Shown one piece after another: positions 34,239 to 43,067 of a stretch of DNA of 64,000 bases. The number at the start of each line of letters is the position of its first letter. The stretch's first letter is position 1. This DNA is from Ectothiorhodospira sp. BSL-9. GTDB taxonomy: Bacteria > Pseudomonadota > Gammaproteobacteria > Ectothiorhodospirales > Ectothiorhodospiraceae. A program made the position numbers and the translations under genes. The notes beneath the pieces are model-generated. The model was not told the origin of the DNA, made no database searches, and saw only the letters and a list, made by a program, of their open reading frames with translations. The stretch lies in assembly GCF_001632845.1 (NCBI RefSeq), contig NZ_CP011994.1:2490001-2554000 (forward strand), given 5' to 3'.

Positions 34239-36766
34239 TGCCGAGGACTCAATACTGCCTGATGAGCGGGGGCCAGTGGAGGAGGGCCCCCGGGTTTCTG
34301 CTGGCCGCCGCGGTGTCGATCGCCTTGTACGAGGCACATGCGGAGGAGGGATCAACCAGCGATGGAGGCGTAACGGATGCGCGTCTGGACACCATCCTCG
34401 TGCGTCCCGCCGAGCAGACACCGCTTGGCGGGGAGCGCACGGCGGCCGGCCGCTATCGCTTCGACGCACGGTATATCGAGCGTTTCGGCGGGCCCGATGG
34501 CAGCGTGGATGGTGTGCTGCGTCTGGTGCCTGGGTTGCAGTTTGGCGAATCCGCCCTGACCACCGAGTCGTTGCTGGATCTTAGACCGGAGTCCTTTTCC
34601 ATTTCCGGCGGGCGCTTTTACGAGAACCAGTTTCTGCTTGATGGGATGAGTATCACCAATCGCCTGGATCCGGCATCCACCAATCCCAACGCCATCAGCG
34701 ATGTACCCGGGCATGAGCAGTCCCAGTTCATTGACAGTGCCCTGATCGGCGAGATCAGGGTGTTCGATAGCAACGTTCCAGCAGAATTCAGCCGCTTTAC
34801 CGGTGGTGTGGTGGAGGTGGAGACCCGACGTGCGGGCATGGAGGCCGACGGGAGCATTTCCTACAGTACCACCCGCAGCGATTGGGTGAGCTATCGCACG
34901 TTCACCCGCGACTGGGATCCGGACTCGGGCACCCTGCCTCCGGAGCCGCCCGGCACCCCGGAATTCAGTCGCGATCGTTTGTCTCTGAACTATGCAACGC
35001 CCATTGGCGAGGCCTCAGGCCTTGTGATCGGTCTTAGCCGAGCCCGTTCCAGCACCCCGCAGGTGACCCTGGGTCGCAGTCGTTCACAGGAGCAGGAGAA
35101 CACCAATCTGTTGTTGAAACTGACCACGCCCCTGGGTGATCGGGGATTGATCGATTGGAGTGTGGGTTACGCCCCCTATAGCAATGACCGTTTCATTGTG
35201 GATGCCAAGGATAGCGACTTCACCATCAAGGGCGGTGGCTACAGCAGCACCGGGAATCTGGAATACGCGGGAGATCGACTCGATCATCAATTCCGGGTGG
35301 GAGTCAACTACAGCGAAAACAGCCGTAGCGCACCCAAGGACTTCTTTAACTGGGCCAATACCCGGAGCATCGATTGGGGGCGCCGTGCAGATGTGGGTAA
35401 CAGCCGTCAGGGCGGTTTTGGTGATCTGGATAAGGAACAGGGCAGTCTGTCCTTTCGCTGGATGGCGGAGACCATGGGGAACGACCTTGGACAGGCCGAG
35501 GTACGCCATCGTTTCGGTGCCGAAGCCAACCATCAGCGTTATCGATTCCAGCGGGATGAGGATCTCTACGTTTATCAAAATCCGGTGATCAACAGCGAGG
35601 TCCAGTGTCGGGGCAATCGTTACGACTGCCAGCAGCGTGAACAGTATTTCTCCACCCGAAGCGTCTATCCCGCCGATGACGTTGAAGTCTCCTTGAATGA
35701 AGCGGGTCTGTTTGGCGAGACCACGCTCAATTGGAAGCGGGTCACCGGCACGGTGGGCTTGCGTTATGACCACGATGATTTTCTCGGTAACCACGATATT
35801 GCGTACCGCACCCGGGGCAGTCTCGATGTGTTCGATGATGGCCGCACCGTAGTCCGGGCGGGGGCCAACCGTTATTACGGCGCGGCCCTGCTGACCTACA
35901 AGCTGCGGGAGGCGAGGGCCCCATTCTTCAGGGAATACCGCGGCACCACCCAGAATGTCGTTCGGGACTGGGAAGTGGACTCGGGTGAGGGCACCTTCCG
36001 CTATGTGTTCGAGGATCTGGATACACCCTTCAGCGATGAGCTCATGGTGGGTTTGAGGCAGGCACTGCTGGGGGGGGTGCTCGATCTTCAATTGGTTCAG
36101 CGGGACAACCGGGACGAGTTTGCCCGAACCACCACCGAGACCCAACCCGACGGCTATCGCTATTACCTCATGAACAATGATGGTCACAGCCGATACCGGG
36201 GAGTGTCTGCCTCCTGGTTCAGGGAGTATGGCGAAACACTGGTGGGGCTGCATCTGACCTATTCCGAAACCAGGACCAGCAATGCCGATTATGACGATCC
36301 GGTGGATGCCACCGGTTCGGGGCAGTACGTGTCCTACCGGGGTGAGCGTATCCGCTATGGCGAGCTGGATATTCTGCGGGAGGACTTTGCCCGCCCTGTG
36401 GTCGCTAATCTAAGTCTCTCAAGACCTTTTGGGGAACGGATCCGTGCGGATCTGAATACCCGATATCGTGGCCGTCAATCCGTCATTACCCGCACGGGCC
36501 GTGTCGTGGATGGAGAGTTGGTGGAACTGCCCAGTGGTGAAAGGGTGTTCGAGCAACTCGACGAGTACGAACGCGAAAGCCGGCCCGTCACTTTCATCAC
36601 GGACCTGAGCCTGAGTTACTCCCAGCCGATGCCAGGGGCCACGGCGCTCACGGCGCAGGTTCAGGTCAATAACCTTTTCGATGAGCGAACCCATACCGTG
36701 CCCTCGGGGCAGAGCGGCGTGGAGATCGGTCGACATTACTGGGTGAGCCTGAAATATGACTTTTGA
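34238..36766 (+). CDS. TonB-dependent receptor of the S9/lipoprotein locus
   Basis: An 842-residue outer-membrane receptor. The signal peptide ends near YEAHAEE (residue 36). A TonB-box-like DTILVRP precedes the plug (VDGVLRLVPGLQFGES, FYENQFLLDGMSITNRLDP, IGEIRVFDSNVPAEFSRFTGGVVEV). The plug lacks the usual LRGPxSxLYG and has instead the pattern of Oar-like receptors (DSNVPAEFSRFTGG). The barrel ends in Phe (SLKYDF). It is translationally coupled to the preceding lipoprotein (TGATG), and a second lipoprotein follows after about 50 bp. This gives a SusCD-like pairing of receptor plus surface lipoprotein with an S9 peptidase. The substrate is unknown; oligopeptides or proteins are the best guess. 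Confidence 0.85.
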   Translation: MPRTQYCLMSGGQWRRAPGFLLAAAVSIALYEAHAEEGSTSDGGVTDARLDTILVRPAEQTPLGGERTAAGRYRFDARYIERFGGPDGSVDGVLRLVPGLQFGESALTTESLLDLRPESFSISGGRFYENQFLLDGMSITNRLDPASTNPNAISDVPGHEQSQFIDSALIGEIRVFDSNVPAEFSRFTGGVVEVETRRAGMEADGSISYSTTRSDWVSYRTFTRDWDPDSGTLPPEPPGTPEFSRDRLSLNYATPIGEASGLVIGLSRARSSTPQVTLGRSRSQEQENTNLLLKLTTPLGDRGLIDWSVGYAPYSNDRFIVDAKDSDFTIKGGGYSSTGNLEYAGDRLDHQFRVGVNYSENSRSAPKDFFNWANTRSIDWGRRADVGNSRQGGFGDLDKEQGSLSFRWMAETMGNDLGQAEVRHRFGAEANHQRYRFQRDEDLYVYQNPVINSEVQCRGNRYDCQQREQYFSTRSVYPADDVEVSLNEAGLFGETTLNWKRVTGTVGLRYDHDDFLGNHDIAYRTRGSLDVFDDGRTVVRAGANRYYGAALLTYKLREARAPFFREYRGTTQNVVRDWEVDSGEGTFRYVFEDLDTPFSDELMVGLRQALLGGVLDLQLVQRDNRDEFARTTTETQPDGYRYYLMNNDGHSRYRGVSASWFREYGETLVGLHLTYSETRTSNADYDDPVDATGSGQYVSYRGERIRYGELDILREDFARPVVANLSLSRPFGERIRADLNTRYRGRQSVITRTGRVVDGELVELPSGERVFEQLDEYERESRPVTFITDLSLSYSQPMPGATALTAQVQVNNLFDERTHTVPSGQSGVEIGRHYWVSLKYDF

Positions 36767-36815
36767 GATCTCGAATCACCAAAACGGCCGTCCGCACACG
36801 GCAGGAGGCACGTAT

Positions 36816-39800
36816 ATGTCACGAATCACTCAATTCCCCTTGATGGGGCTGCTCGTCCTGCTCGGTATGCTGTCTTTAACGGGTTGTCTTGGAGGTGGCT
36901 CCTCTTCGTCCAATGATGGATCTGCCTGGGTTGAAGTGTCCGGCCTGGTGACCGATCCCCCCATTGAGGGTGCGGCGGTGCGCCTGGTGGATGCTCAGGG
37001 TGATGCACTGTCCACGGTGGAGCAGACTGATGATCAGGGCCTTTTCACCTTGATGCTCGAGTCCGATCAGGCTGCTCAGGCTCACCGTATCGAGGCCCGG
37101 GGCGGTGTGGATGTGCGCACCGGGCATGTCCTGGGGAACCTGACGCTGAGTGCGCCCCATGATGGGTCAGGGGAGCGGGCAGTAGTGTCGCCGTTGACCA
37201 CATTGGTGGATCGGCGAATGCGGGAGATGGGCATGTCTCGGGAGCAGGCGGTGGGCCATGTGGCCGAAAGGCTGGACCTGGATGAATCGGTGGTGATGGC
37301 GGACCCTGCCGAGGATGCCGCGACGCAGCGAGCCAGTCTGTTGATCACCGAGATCCTGATGGCACTGGAAGGGCAGGATGATCGGTGGGAGCGGCTGGAG
37401 AGCGAGATACGGTCAATGTCTCCTGGCCGACTGAACCAGGCAGCGTCAACCCTGGCCCTGGATCAGCAACTGCCGCCTGCGTCACAAACCAGGCTGACCA
37501 AAATTGCTGAGCAAGCCGAAACCTTGCTGGATCTGGATCCGGCAGAGTCGAATGCCGAGGGGATGATCAAGGCACAGGGATTGGCAAGCCTTCGCAGCGG
37601 GCTGGAGGGTTATTTTAAACTGGCCGGCAAGCACGTTAATCCGGACCACGTGGATCCGCTTTCACGAGCCCTGTGGGAAGGCATGGGCGAGCGCAGTGTC
37701 CCGGCAGGCAGTTCGGCGCTGCTGAACATCGCCCGCTATGTATTCCAGGTGCATGCCATGCCGGAGGACCTCTCGAATTCTGAGGCCGACCTTCCATTGG
37801 CTGATATTCGGCACGATCTCATCCTGCGTGACCTGGCTTCCCAGCGGGTGATCGATCACACCATCCCTCTGGCCCATGGTGAAGCCCTGGGCATGGATAA
37901 CGAAAGGCGTATGGCCTATTTCCTGAATTCGGATCTCTCGCCTTATCATCGTGCCGAGCGTCTTTTCGATGAGGTGTTCGATGACGCAGTCACTGACCCC
38001 GTATTCGCCGACATTGCTCATGGGATGGCCGCCTCCGGAATGCTGGAGGCTGCGGAACTGACACTTCGCGCTCGGATTTTTCAGCCAGCAGAGCGGGCCG
38101 AGGCACAGCGTTTGGTAGGTGATGCGCTTTTCGACAACGGTGAAGCGGAAGCTGCGCGCGAGCGCCTGATCACGGCGAGAGAAATCCATGCCGAGGTTCT
38201 CGAGGCCAAGGGCATTCAGAATCTTGAGCATGAAGATGCCGCGTTTCTTTCCCGGTTGAGTGGCAGCTTCAGTCGTGCAGGCTTCACCCGTGATGCAGAA
38301 GACACACTGGAAAGTGTGCGCGAGTTCACCCGCCTTGCCGGCGGCAAGGGCCAGGAATATAGCAACGCCTACCGGCAAATCGCTGTGGCGGCCTACAACG
38401 CGGCCCGCGAAGCGGTGGAACGCTACGAGAATGCCTCGAATTCGGTATCGGCACTGCGAAATGAGGCCGAGTCCGCCATGATTCTGGCGGAAAAGCTGAT
38501 CTGGGGACTGGGACGGGAGCCCAATCCTGTCTTTGGAATGATCAATCGTATCTACAGCACGCGAACCATGTACGTTGCCTTGTACGGCGAACTCGCGGTG
38601 CGCATGGGCCTCACAGCGGCGGTTCAACGCAGTGCAGAAGAGTTCGAGGATCTTCTCAATACATCACAAAACCTTGATGCGGCTGGTCTGCACCTGACGA
38701 ATGTATCGGAGGTATTTGTTTACCTTGATCGTCTCGCAGATTACGCAGCCTTGATTGAACGGGGGGAAACTTTGCATGGCGATCATTGGGAACGCGCATC
38801 GGCCCCTCGCGCTGAAGTGCGCCTCTATGAGGCCCGTGAACAGGCTCTGCGGGGTGAAATTGAACAAGCCATTCAAATGACATTGGACGCACGTGAGAAT
38901 CCAACGCCATCCGGGCAATTACGAGATCTGACCTTTGACCTGATCAGTCGCGAGGTGCTGCGACCGGGTGGTCAGCGCCTCGCACTCTATTTGGTGGATG
39001 AAGGCCAGATGGCGGCCGCATTGGCAGTGACGGAAGCGGCTGCCGAGATCGCGCTGAGCCAGGCCTTGGTGGATGAACGGGTCGATGCTCGCAACGACTG
39101 GCAGTTCGTTTATCTGGGCTGTCGTCGCGTGGCGTTCATGTTCGATCTGGCCGGTGATAAGGCGCGCGCCCTTGAACACCTGGAAGATTGCGCCGAACGA
39201 GTGGAGCAGGCCATGTCCGGATCCACTACCCCGACGGCACAATTCGCGGAATCCATCCGACTGCTGGCAGCAGCACACTTCTGGCTGGATGACCTGGCGG
39301 GGGGCCAGCGGCGGCTGTCCAGGTTTACGGACATCGGTCAGGTGTTTACCGGTTCCGAACGTGTGGCCCACGTCATCCAGCGGGCCGAACTGCTGATCGA
39401 GTCCGGGGATGCTGAGTTGGCCCTGTCCGGTCTGGATGATGCAGTCAACACCTGGAAGGAGTTGGCATCTTCTGCCGGTTCCGATGATGAAATAAAAGAG
39501 GCGTTGGGTTGGCTCACCCGGGGCCGGGCGTCTCAGGCGCGCGGCAGCGCCGCCAATATCGGACTCGTCCCGGCCTATGCCTTGCTGGTGGACACGCTCA
39601 GGGAGCACGTGGCGGTAACGGGAGAGATCAAACCGAACTTGCGTTCGCAGGTGGCAGACGCACGAAGCACCGGTGTGGATCTGATCATTGGCGAAGGTGA
39701 AACGCCCGCCGCCCGGGATCTGATCGCTGACCTGATACGTGAGCAGGATCGTGATCTGGAGACACGCCACGTGGTAGAGGCACTGACTTCCCTGCGCGGG

Positions 39801-40103
39801 TTCGCGCACGCGAAGTCCTTGGCGGACTCGGAAGATCGATCCAGCGTGCGCAACCGGCTGTTACGGATCATCGCCGAGGAACTGACGGGTTGGGATGATT
39901 TTCCAGGATCCTCCATGGCCCGCTTCGATTTCGACGGTGATGGTCGTCCGGACTTTTTCAATCCTCAGTACGCCGAGAGCGAATGGATGATGTCGCCCCT
40001 GCAAATGGACGACGACATTGACGGTGATGGGATCCCGGACACACAGGATCTCACTCCGTACTGCCCCGGTTGCATGGATGTGGGCTCGATGTCCCGGCGT
40101 TAA
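36816..40103 (+). CDS. Large surface lipoprotein with TPR-like helices and Ca-binding tail, copy 2
   Basis: 1095 residues. The signal peptide differs from copy 1 (MSRITQFPLMGLL) but the lipobox LSLTGC and tether are the same. Residues 20-195 are almost identical to copy 1, while the helical middle is strongly diverged in sequence yet keeps some anchors (GMGERSVPAGSSALLNIARYVFQVHAMPEDL, here only cited as a region around residue 295). The C-terminus again has DFDGDGRPDFF, DIDGDGIPDTQD and a YCPGC motif. ATG 36816 has AGGAGG nine bases upstream; the frame extends back into the receptor gene but without a signal sequence. Function unknown; probably an alternative substrate-binding partner of the receptor. 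Confidence 0.75.
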   Translation: MSRITQFPLMGLLVLLGMLSLTGCLGGGSSSSNDGSAWVEVSGLVTDPPIEGAAVRLVDAQGDALSTVEQTDDQGLFTLMLESDQAAQAHRIEARGGVDVRTGHVLGNLTLSAPHDGSGERAVVSPLTTLVDRRMREMGMSREQAVGHVAERLDLDESVVMADPAEDAATQRASLLITEILMALEGQDDRWERLESEIRSMSPGRLNQAASTLALDQQLPPASQTRLTKIAEQAETLLDLDPAESNAEGMIKAQGLASLRSGLEGYFKLAGKHVNPDHVDPLSRALWEGMGERSVPAGSSALLNIARYVFQVHAMPEDLSNSEADLPLADIRHDLILRDLASQRVIDHTIPLAHGEALGMDNERRMAYFLNSDLSPYHRAERLFDEVFDDAVTDPVFADIAHGMAASGMLEAAELTLRARIFQPAERAEAQRLVGDALFDNGEAEAARERLITAREIHAEVLEAKGIQNLEHEDAAFLSRLSGSFSRAGFTRDAEDTLESVREFTRLAGGKGQEYSNAYRQIAVAAYNAAREAVERYENASNSVSALRNEAESAMILAEKLIWGLGREPNPVFGMINRIYSTRTMYVALYGELAVRMGLTAAVQRSAEEFEDLLNTSQNLDAAGLHLTNVSEVFVYLDRLADYAALIERGETLHGDHWERASAPRAEVRLYEAREQALRGEIEQAIQMTLDARENPTPSGQLRDLTFDLISREVLRPGGQRLALYLVDEGQMAAALAVTEAAAEIALSQALVDERVDARNDWQFVYLGCRRVAFMFDLAGDKARALEHLEDCAERVEQAMSGSTTPTAQFAESIRLLAAAHFWLDDLAGGQRRLSRFTDIGQVFTGSERVAHVIQRAELLIESGDAELALSGLDDAVNTWKELASSAGSDDEIKEALGWLTRGRASQARGSAANIGLVPAYALLVDTLREHVAVTGEIKPNLRSQVADARSTGVDLIIGEGETPAARDLIADLIREQDRDLETRHVVEALTSLRGFAHAKSLADSEDRSSVRNRLLRIIAEELTGWDDFPGSSMARFDFDGDGRPDFFNPQYAESEWMMSPLQMDDDIDGDGIPDTQDLTPYCPGCMDVGSMSRR
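36868..37384 (+). repeat. Direct repeat, copy B (lipoprotein 2, 5' part)
   Basis: Partner of 31078-31594, about 99 percent identical by eye. Synonymous and non-synonymous differences are equally rare inside, whereas the flanks are highly diverged; this is the pattern of recent gene conversion or unequal exchange. Confidence 0.9.
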
Positions 40104-40107
40104 TCCG

Positions 40108-40144
40108 TCAGGGGCAGGAGGCGGCTTCATCCTTCTGCCCCTGA
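40108..40144 (+). terminator. Stem-loop after lipoprotein 2
   Basis: TCAGGGGCAG at 40108-40117 pairs perfectly with CTGCCCCTGA at 40135-40144 around a 17-base loop, 4 bp after the stop. There is no strong T tract. It probably ends the lipoprotein/receptor transcript. Confidence 0.55.
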
Positions 40145-40258
40145 TGTCTCTGTATGACTCGTTTGCACAGCCAGCCATCGCCAGCCAGTTGCAACGCTCC
40201 GCATTCGGTCAATACCCGTTGACCTCACCTCACTTGTCTAACCTCAGGAGCATTGCCC

Positions 40259-40948
40259 ATGTATTCATCCCCTCGTCGTTTCGTTCTTGCCTCTGCGCTG
40301 GGCGTCATCCTGCTGGTGGGGCTGCCGCTGAAACAGGCCGTGTCCGATGACCTTCCTCAGGTGGTGAAGGATCACCCCCCGATACACGTCATCCACCCCG
40401 ACGGGGTCGCCAGAAGCATCAGCCTGGCGCGGGTGCTGGACCACCATGGCTACCCGTGCGGTCCGGCCACGGTCGGCTTTCTGGCCCTGCAATATGGCCT
40501 GGACCTGCTCTTTGGGGAGGATGAGATCGCCCGGGCCAACGATCTTCTGGTGTTGAGTCATGCCCCCATGGGCGGGGTGACCGATGCACTGGATCTGGTG
40601 CTGGTGAGCGAGAAGCCCGAGGCGCGCACGCCGCGGCCCGCGGGAATGGAGCATGCCGTGGAGAGCTTCCGCATTCAGTTATTGCGCAAATCCACCATGC
40701 AGACCGTCACGGTTGCCCTGGACCCGCAACTCTGGCCCGAGGACTGGTTCGAGTTGCGAACCCTTCGCCGCGCCGGGGAGATGACGCCGGAGCTTGAGGC
40801 GCGGCGTCAGTCGCTTCAAGACGAGATGGTGGAGACCTTGCCCGCGAAATCATTCGAAACGCTTTTTGGCACTCCGGACATCAACGTGGTGATGACCTGG
40901 GGCGGCATCACGTCCGAGGAGGCCAGGTCCGCGGCGCAGCAGCAGTAG
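40259..40948 (+). CDS. Exported FmdE-like protein
   Basis: A 229-residue protein with an N-terminal hydrophobic signal (FVLASALGVILLVGLPL). The region LDHHGYPCGPATVGFLALQYGLDLLFG resembles the HGHxCPG opening of the FmdE family (formylmethanofuran dehydrogenase subunit E-like), here only the His and Cys being kept, followed by LSHAPMGGVTDALDLVLV, equivalent to the second conserved block. Exported FmdE-like proteins are metal-binding proteins of uncertain role. ATG 40259 follows AGGAG by eight bases. It lies on the same strand as the lipoprotein genes but after a probable terminator, so membership of that locus is uncertain. Confidence 0.5.
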   Translation: MYSSPRRFVLASALGVILLVGLPLKQAVSDDLPQVVKDHPPIHVIHPDGVARSISLARVLDHHGYPCGPATVGFLALQYGLDLLFGEDEIARANDLLVLSHAPMGGVTDALDLVLVSEKPEARTPRPAGMEHAVESFRIQLLRKSTMQTVTVALDPQLWPEDWFELRTLRRAGEMTPELEARRQSLQDEMVETLPAKSFETLFGTPDINVVMTWGGITSEEARSAAQQQ

Positions 40949-41075
40949 CAGCCGCCATCCCCACCCGCGGCCAGGTGCCGCGGGTGGGGATGTGTCAGGG
41001 AAACACCTCCGCCTGAAGCTGCCGGCATAGGGGCGTGCTTGCGGGTCGCGCTGAAGTGGTTATACTCGCATAACC

Positions 41076-41498
41076 ATGAATATCGTACTCGACACCTCTG
41101 TCCTCGTTGCGGCCATGCGCTCGCAACACGGAGCAAGCCAGCAATTGCTGCGCCAACTGCCGTCGCCACATTTCACCCCGGCGCTTTCCGTGGCGCTGTA
41201 TATGGAATGGCAGTCCGTGCTGACGCGACCGGAACATCGCCCCCCCGGGATCAGCAATGCGCAGATGCTGGGTTTTCTGCGCTATCTAGCTTCTCTGTCC
41301 CGCCTGCAGGACATCTACTATCTCTGGCGCCCCTTTCTGCGCGATCCCACCGATGACATGGTGCTCGAATGCGCGGTCGCCTCCCATAGCCGCTTCATCG
41401 TCACACATAACATCAAGGACTTTCGGCGTTCGCAAGAACTGGGCGTAGAAGCCGTCATGCCCAGCCATTGCCTTAAACATCTGGAGACACTCCCATGA
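41076..41498 (+). CDS. PIN-domain toxin (putative RNase)
   Basis: A 140-residue PIN-fold protein. The conserved acidic residues are visible: Asp6 in NIVLDTSVLVAA, Glu in YMEWQSVL, Asp in DPTDDMVLECA, and Asp in VTHNIKDF. This is the layout of the toxin component family with a COG1569-type PIN domain; it probably cleaves RNA. The next gene overlaps by four bases and encodes a ribbon-helix-helix antitoxin, so the order is toxin then antitoxin, the reverse of most vapBC-type pairs. Confidence 0.85.
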   Translation: MNIVLDTSVLVAAMRSQHGASQQLLRQLPSPHFTPALSVALYMEWQSVLTRPEHRPPGISNAQMLGFLRYLASLSRLQDIYYLWRPFLRDPTDDMVLECAVASHSRFIVTHNIKDFRRSQELGVEAVMPSHCLKHLETLP

Positions 41499-41734
41499 CT
41501 GCCCTGACCATCCGCCTGCCCGACTCCGTTCATGCGCGAATCAAGGAACTCGCCGCTCGCGACGGCGTGTCCGTCAACCAGTTCATCGCCAGCGCGGCTG
41601 CCGAGAAAATGGCCAGTGTGATGACCCTGGACTACCTGCGCGCAGAAGCCGCCCAAGGCCGGCGCGAAGACTTCCTGGCCGTGCTGGACCGGGCGCCGGA
41701 TGCGCCGCCCCTGCCCGGCGACGAACGCGTTTGA
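41495..41734 (+). CDS. RHH antitoxin (HicB/Arc-like)
   Basis: A 79-residue protein whose N-terminal part (LTIRLPDSVHARIKELAARDGVSVNQFIASAAAEKM) has the ribbon-helix-helix pattern: an LTIRLP strand, then helix and the conserved SVNQFI turn. The C-terminal 30 residues are acidic and likely wrap the PIN toxin. ATG 41495 overlaps the toxin stop (ATGA). It is expected to neutralise the toxin and repress the operon. The 163 bp that follow hold no gene. Confidence 0.8.
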   Translation: MTALTIRLPDSVHARIKELAARDGVSVNQFIASAAAEKMASVMTLDYLRAEAAQGRREDFLAVLDRAPDAPPLPGDERV

Positions 41735-41897
41735 ACACGGCAACCACAGTTGACCGCTTCGTGGCTTCGGTAAGTATCTGGAGAAGAGAGTTTTGCTCCT
41801 TTCTACGAAACCACGGGCTAAACATACTTTCGCCTACGCCTGGCGATTACGGGGAAAATGACCTGAGTTGGCGATCCATTGAACACTTGCAGTGTTC

Positions 41898-42956
41898 CTA
41901 CCAGGCAGTAATGGCCGGCTGCATGGTCCGGAGCAGGCTGGGCCAGTCGTTCCAGGGGTGGGCTGAGGTGGCCTGATCGTCAAGGCTGATCAGCAGTCCG
42001 CCTTGGCGATCATGGCACTCGATGGCCAGGGTATGCCCTCGGTAACTGGGCTTGCGAACGATCCAGACGGTCTCCACCGACTGCAGTTCCAGGCGTGCCC
42101 TGGCAGGCCCCTGTTCCAGTTCCAGGACGTTGGCGCGGATGTTGGCCTCGATGTGATCGCTGGTGTGGCGTTGGGTGGCTGCCCCATTGGATACCGACAG
42201 ACGCAGGGGCAGGTGAGTCTGCTCGTTGAGCGACTCTGCAAGCAGATGCAGGGCGTTCACACCAGCCTGCACGGCCAGGTCCCGACCCAGGGTGTCCATC
42301 ATCTGCGTTCGAGATAATGTGGGCAGGCCCGGTATGCACTCTGCGGGGAAGTCCGTGGGCAGCTGCCACCAGATCCGCAGGGATTCGCGGTCCAGTCGAT
42401 CCAGCGAGTACCCGCGGTGGTCGGCAAACCAGTGGGGCGGAGCCGGGACATGGGTTTTCTCGCGACCCTGGTGGTCGTCCAGGAAGGGGTGGATCAGGGC
42501 GATGTCGAACCCCCGCGGTGATGCCGCTTTCAAGGTGAATATCCGGTCGCCGAATTCGTTAAAGAAGCGCATGGACTCAGGTATTGATTCTCCCGAGGCA
42601 TCCGTGTCCACCACGAAACCACTGTGCCAGTGATCCAGGTGGAAGGCGAGAAATTGATGGTAGCCACGCAGGGCCAGTGTGTTTTCCATCGTGCTGGCGT
42701 GAAGTGCATTCAACGGCTGGTCCAATTCGACACCCTGATTTGAGGTGATGCAGCGAAGCCAGGGATGGGTTCGCAGGGTGGAGAGGAGATGGAGCCAGTC
42801 CTGTCGCAGGCGGTGCACCCGTCGACCACAGGCCAGAGACAGCTGCTGGGATTCGGTCAACCCCATGTGGCGGCTGTCCAGATAGGGGCGGGCGTGAGGG
42901 GAATGGAAGGTGGAAAGCGGGGCGTGGCGCCGGGGCAGGAATTCTGCTGCGTGCAT
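41898..42956 (-). CDS. HemS/HmuS-type heme-handling protein
   Basis: A 352-residue cytoplasmic protein with two repeats, the size of HemS/ChuS (about 345). It is distant from the classical ones, but the alignment pattern is clear: VHRLRQDWLHLLSTLRTHPWLRCITSNQGVE and HLDHWHSGFVVD...MRFFNEFGDRIFTL in the first half, and VETVWIVRKPSYRGHTLAIECHDRQGGLLISL in the second. HemS proteins carry or degrade heme. It does not sit with hmuTUV but has its own Fur box about 30 bp upstream. ATG 42956 has GGAGG five bases before it. Confidence 0.75.
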   Translation of the reverse strand: MHAAEFLPRRHAPLSTFHSPHARPYLDSRHMGLTESQQLSLACGRRVHRLRQDWLHLLSTLRTHPWLRCITSNQGVELDQPLNALHASTMENTLALRGYHQFLAFHLDHWHSGFVVDTDASGESIPESMRFFNEFGDRIFTLKAASPRGFDIALIHPFLDDHQGREKTHVPAPPHWFADHRGYSLDRLDRESLRIWWQLPTDFPAECIPGLPTLSRTQMMDTLGRDLAVQAGVNALHLLAESLNEQTHLPLRLSVSNGAATQRHTSDHIEANIRANVLELEQGPARARLELQSVETVWIVRKPSYRGHTLAIECHDRQGGLLISLDDQATSAHPWNDWPSLLRTMQPAITAW

Positions 42957-42987
42957 CTTATCCTCCGAGGGATTAATGGGTTCTATA

Positions 42988-43006
42988 GCGAATGATAATC
43001 ATTACT
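42988..43006 (-). promoter_or_regulatory. Fur box upstream of HemS-type gene
   Basis: GCGAATGATAATCATTACT, with the perfect palindrome AATGATAATCATT at 42991-43003. It ends about 31 bp before the ATG. Confidence 0.85.
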
Positions 43007-43067
43007 ATTTATAAAGCACAGGACTTTCACGTCATTTCCGACGAATGGATCCAGGGGTCAGTGAGTC

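Noticed and set aside
28183-36766. A lasso-peptide cluster (S9 isopeptidase plus TonB receptor)
   Set aside because: There are no lasso cyclase or leader-peptidase genes, no convincing precursor (the 37-residue ORF at 27929-28042 lacks the Thr at leader position -2 and a suitable ring Asp/Glu spacing), and no FecI/FecR pair. A general peptide-use role is simpler.
41731-41976. An 81-codon plus-strand ORF after the antitoxin
   Set aside because: It runs into the 3' end of the HemS-type gene on the other strand, has no ribosome site and no family pattern.
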